Translations under genes and position numbers: made by a program
Origin: Mageeibacillus sp. UBA1257
GTDB taxonomy: Bacteria > Bacillota > Clostridia > UBA1212 > UBA1257
Assembly (NCBI GenBank): GCA_002308775.1
Contig: DBVT01000097.1
Coordinates: forward strand, 233-5,985
Direction: 5' to 3'
DNA length: 5,753 nucleotides
Part shown: positions 5,172 through 5,753 of the stretch, piece by piece
Numbering within the stretch: the stretch's first letter is position 1
How the letters are laid out: each line of letters opens with the position of its first letter
The notes under the pieces: model-generated
The model's database searches: none
Seen by the model: only the letters and a program-made list of their open reading frames with translations
Told to the model about the DNA's origin: nothing

Positions 5172-5753
5172 TTATTCGAATGTCGAATCACCATACAACT
5201 TTGCCCACGCTTCGTTGCACTGTTGTTCAAGTGCTTTCAGCGCGTTGTCGTACGTCCTCTTGTTCGAGTAATGATCTGGTATCAGTTTCGGTATAATTTC
5301 GTTGATCGTCTTTGCGATCTCCGGAGGAACGTAGCACTCGGGCCAGATAGCCACGAACGTCTCCGGATACATAGTGAAAGCGTCGTATCTGAATTCGCTC
5401 TCCGGATACGGGATACGCCATACTCCGCTTGCGATACCCTCTTTTGTCGTCGGAATGCCTCCTCCTACTTCGTTATTGAAGGCGATCTGTCCTTCCTGAG
5501 TCAAAAGGAAAAGAACAAATGTCGCGGCGGCGTCCGGGTTTCTCGTTTTACTGTACGCAAGATATCCGAAGGCTTCTCCGGGCATCACTATGACAGGCAT
5601 CTTAGGCATGGGGCTTACGTTCATCCTGAGTCCGAGCGCCTCATGCGCCTCCCAGAAACGCACTCTGTCCTGCCACAGGAATCCTTCGAGGAATGCGTAA
5701 TTCTGCGGATACTGAACGTTTTTTAATTTCGCTGCGGCTTCGCCGGTGACGCT
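5172..5753 (-). CDS. ABC transporter solute-binding protein, carbohydrate type (SBP2), C-terminal part
   Basis: The last 193 residues of a family-1 solute-binding protein; the frame is open to the right edge, so the N-terminus, signal peptide and promoter lie outside the window. Reading inward from the edge gives SVTGEAAAKLKNVQYPQNYA, which aligns with SBP1 from about residue 262, so a full protein of about 450 residues is expected. By hand count about 97 of 131 positions match SBP1 over the C-terminal part, including NPDAAATF, VGGGIP, ESEFRYDAFT, ECYVPPEIA and LKALEQQCNE; SBP2 ends with a short extra tail (STFE). The conserved regions belong to the fold rather than defining the ligand. Differences such as Cys363 to Thr and Arg356 to Glu (SBP1 numbering), flanking GGGIP, may change specificity (inference). 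The internal GTG at 5661-5663 is not a start. Confidence 0.9.
   Translation of the reverse strand, partial: SVTGEAAAKLKNVQYPQNYAFLEGFLWQDRVRFWEAHEALGLRMNVSPMPKMPVIVMPGEAFGYLAYSKTRNPDAAATFVLFLLTQEGQIAFNNEVGGGIPTTKEGIASGVWRIPYPESEFRYDAFTMYPETFVAIWPECYVPPEIAKTINEIIPKLIPDHYSNKRTYDNALKALEQQCNEAWAKLYGDSTFE

Noticed and set aside
5172..5663. SBP2 as a short complete gene starting at the GTG at 5663
   Set aside because: The frame continues upstream to the window edge with clear similarity to SBP1 (QYPQNYAF...LWQ), so the GTG is an internal Val codon.
5139..5726. 195-codon open frame on the plus strand
   Set aside because: It is antisense to SBP2 and starts within the SBP2 terminator hairpin. SBP2's reading is fixed by its similarity to SBP1.
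2752..5753. SBP1/SBP2 copies as arms of a mobile element
   Set aside because: No transposase, terminal inverted repeats or target duplications are visible, and the copies differ widely at nucleotide level, which fits an old gene duplication.

Overview
The window looks like a chromosomal piece from an uncultured or poorly studied Bacillota, most likely a Clostridia-type anaerobe of gut or rumen kind. That is inference from four things: sigma-70-like promoters close to consensus, AGGAG-type ribosome binding sites, a Gram-positive lipoprotein solute-binding protein, and a secreted protein ending in a 'PTGD + membrane segment + KKR' tail. All supported genes lie on the minus strand, so transcription runs from high to low coordinates. 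No RNA gene, CRISPR array or insertion sequence was seen.

Right-hand part (minus strand, from about 5753 down to 2651): three separately transcribed cell-surface genes. (i) The C-terminal ~193 residues of a carbohydrate-type ABC solute-binding protein (SBP2), running off the right edge and closed by a strong intrinsic terminator (5134-5160). (ii) A 241-residue secreted protein with a CBM4/9-like beta-sandwich and a C-terminal membrane anchor, under a consensus promoter (TTGACA-17-TATAAT) with a palindromic operator-like element just downstream. (iii) A complete 451-residue lipoprotein (SBP1), a clear paralogue of SBP2 (about 74% identical by hand count over the last ~130 residues), with its own extended -10 promoter and its own terminator (2651-2691). 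No permease or ATPase gene is present, so both binding proteins are orphans within the window.

Middle (2396-2751): a 356-base gap holding the SBP1 terminator, a GC-rich hairpin, an inverted repeat resembling one in the SBP1 promoter, and the consensus promoter of the left-hand operon.

Left-hand part (2395 down to 1): an operon led by an unusual fusion protein, an N-terminal family-8 glycosyltransferase joined to a C-terminal PlsC-type acyltransferase. Three bases later comes a CrtO-family membrane acyltransferase-like protein whose ribosome binding site lies inside the end of the fusion gene. A possible third gene begins seven bases after that and leaves the window. Together they suggest a membrane-associated pathway that glycosylates and acylates an unknown acceptor, for example an acylated glycolipid. 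This locus is the best candidate here for an undescribed system.
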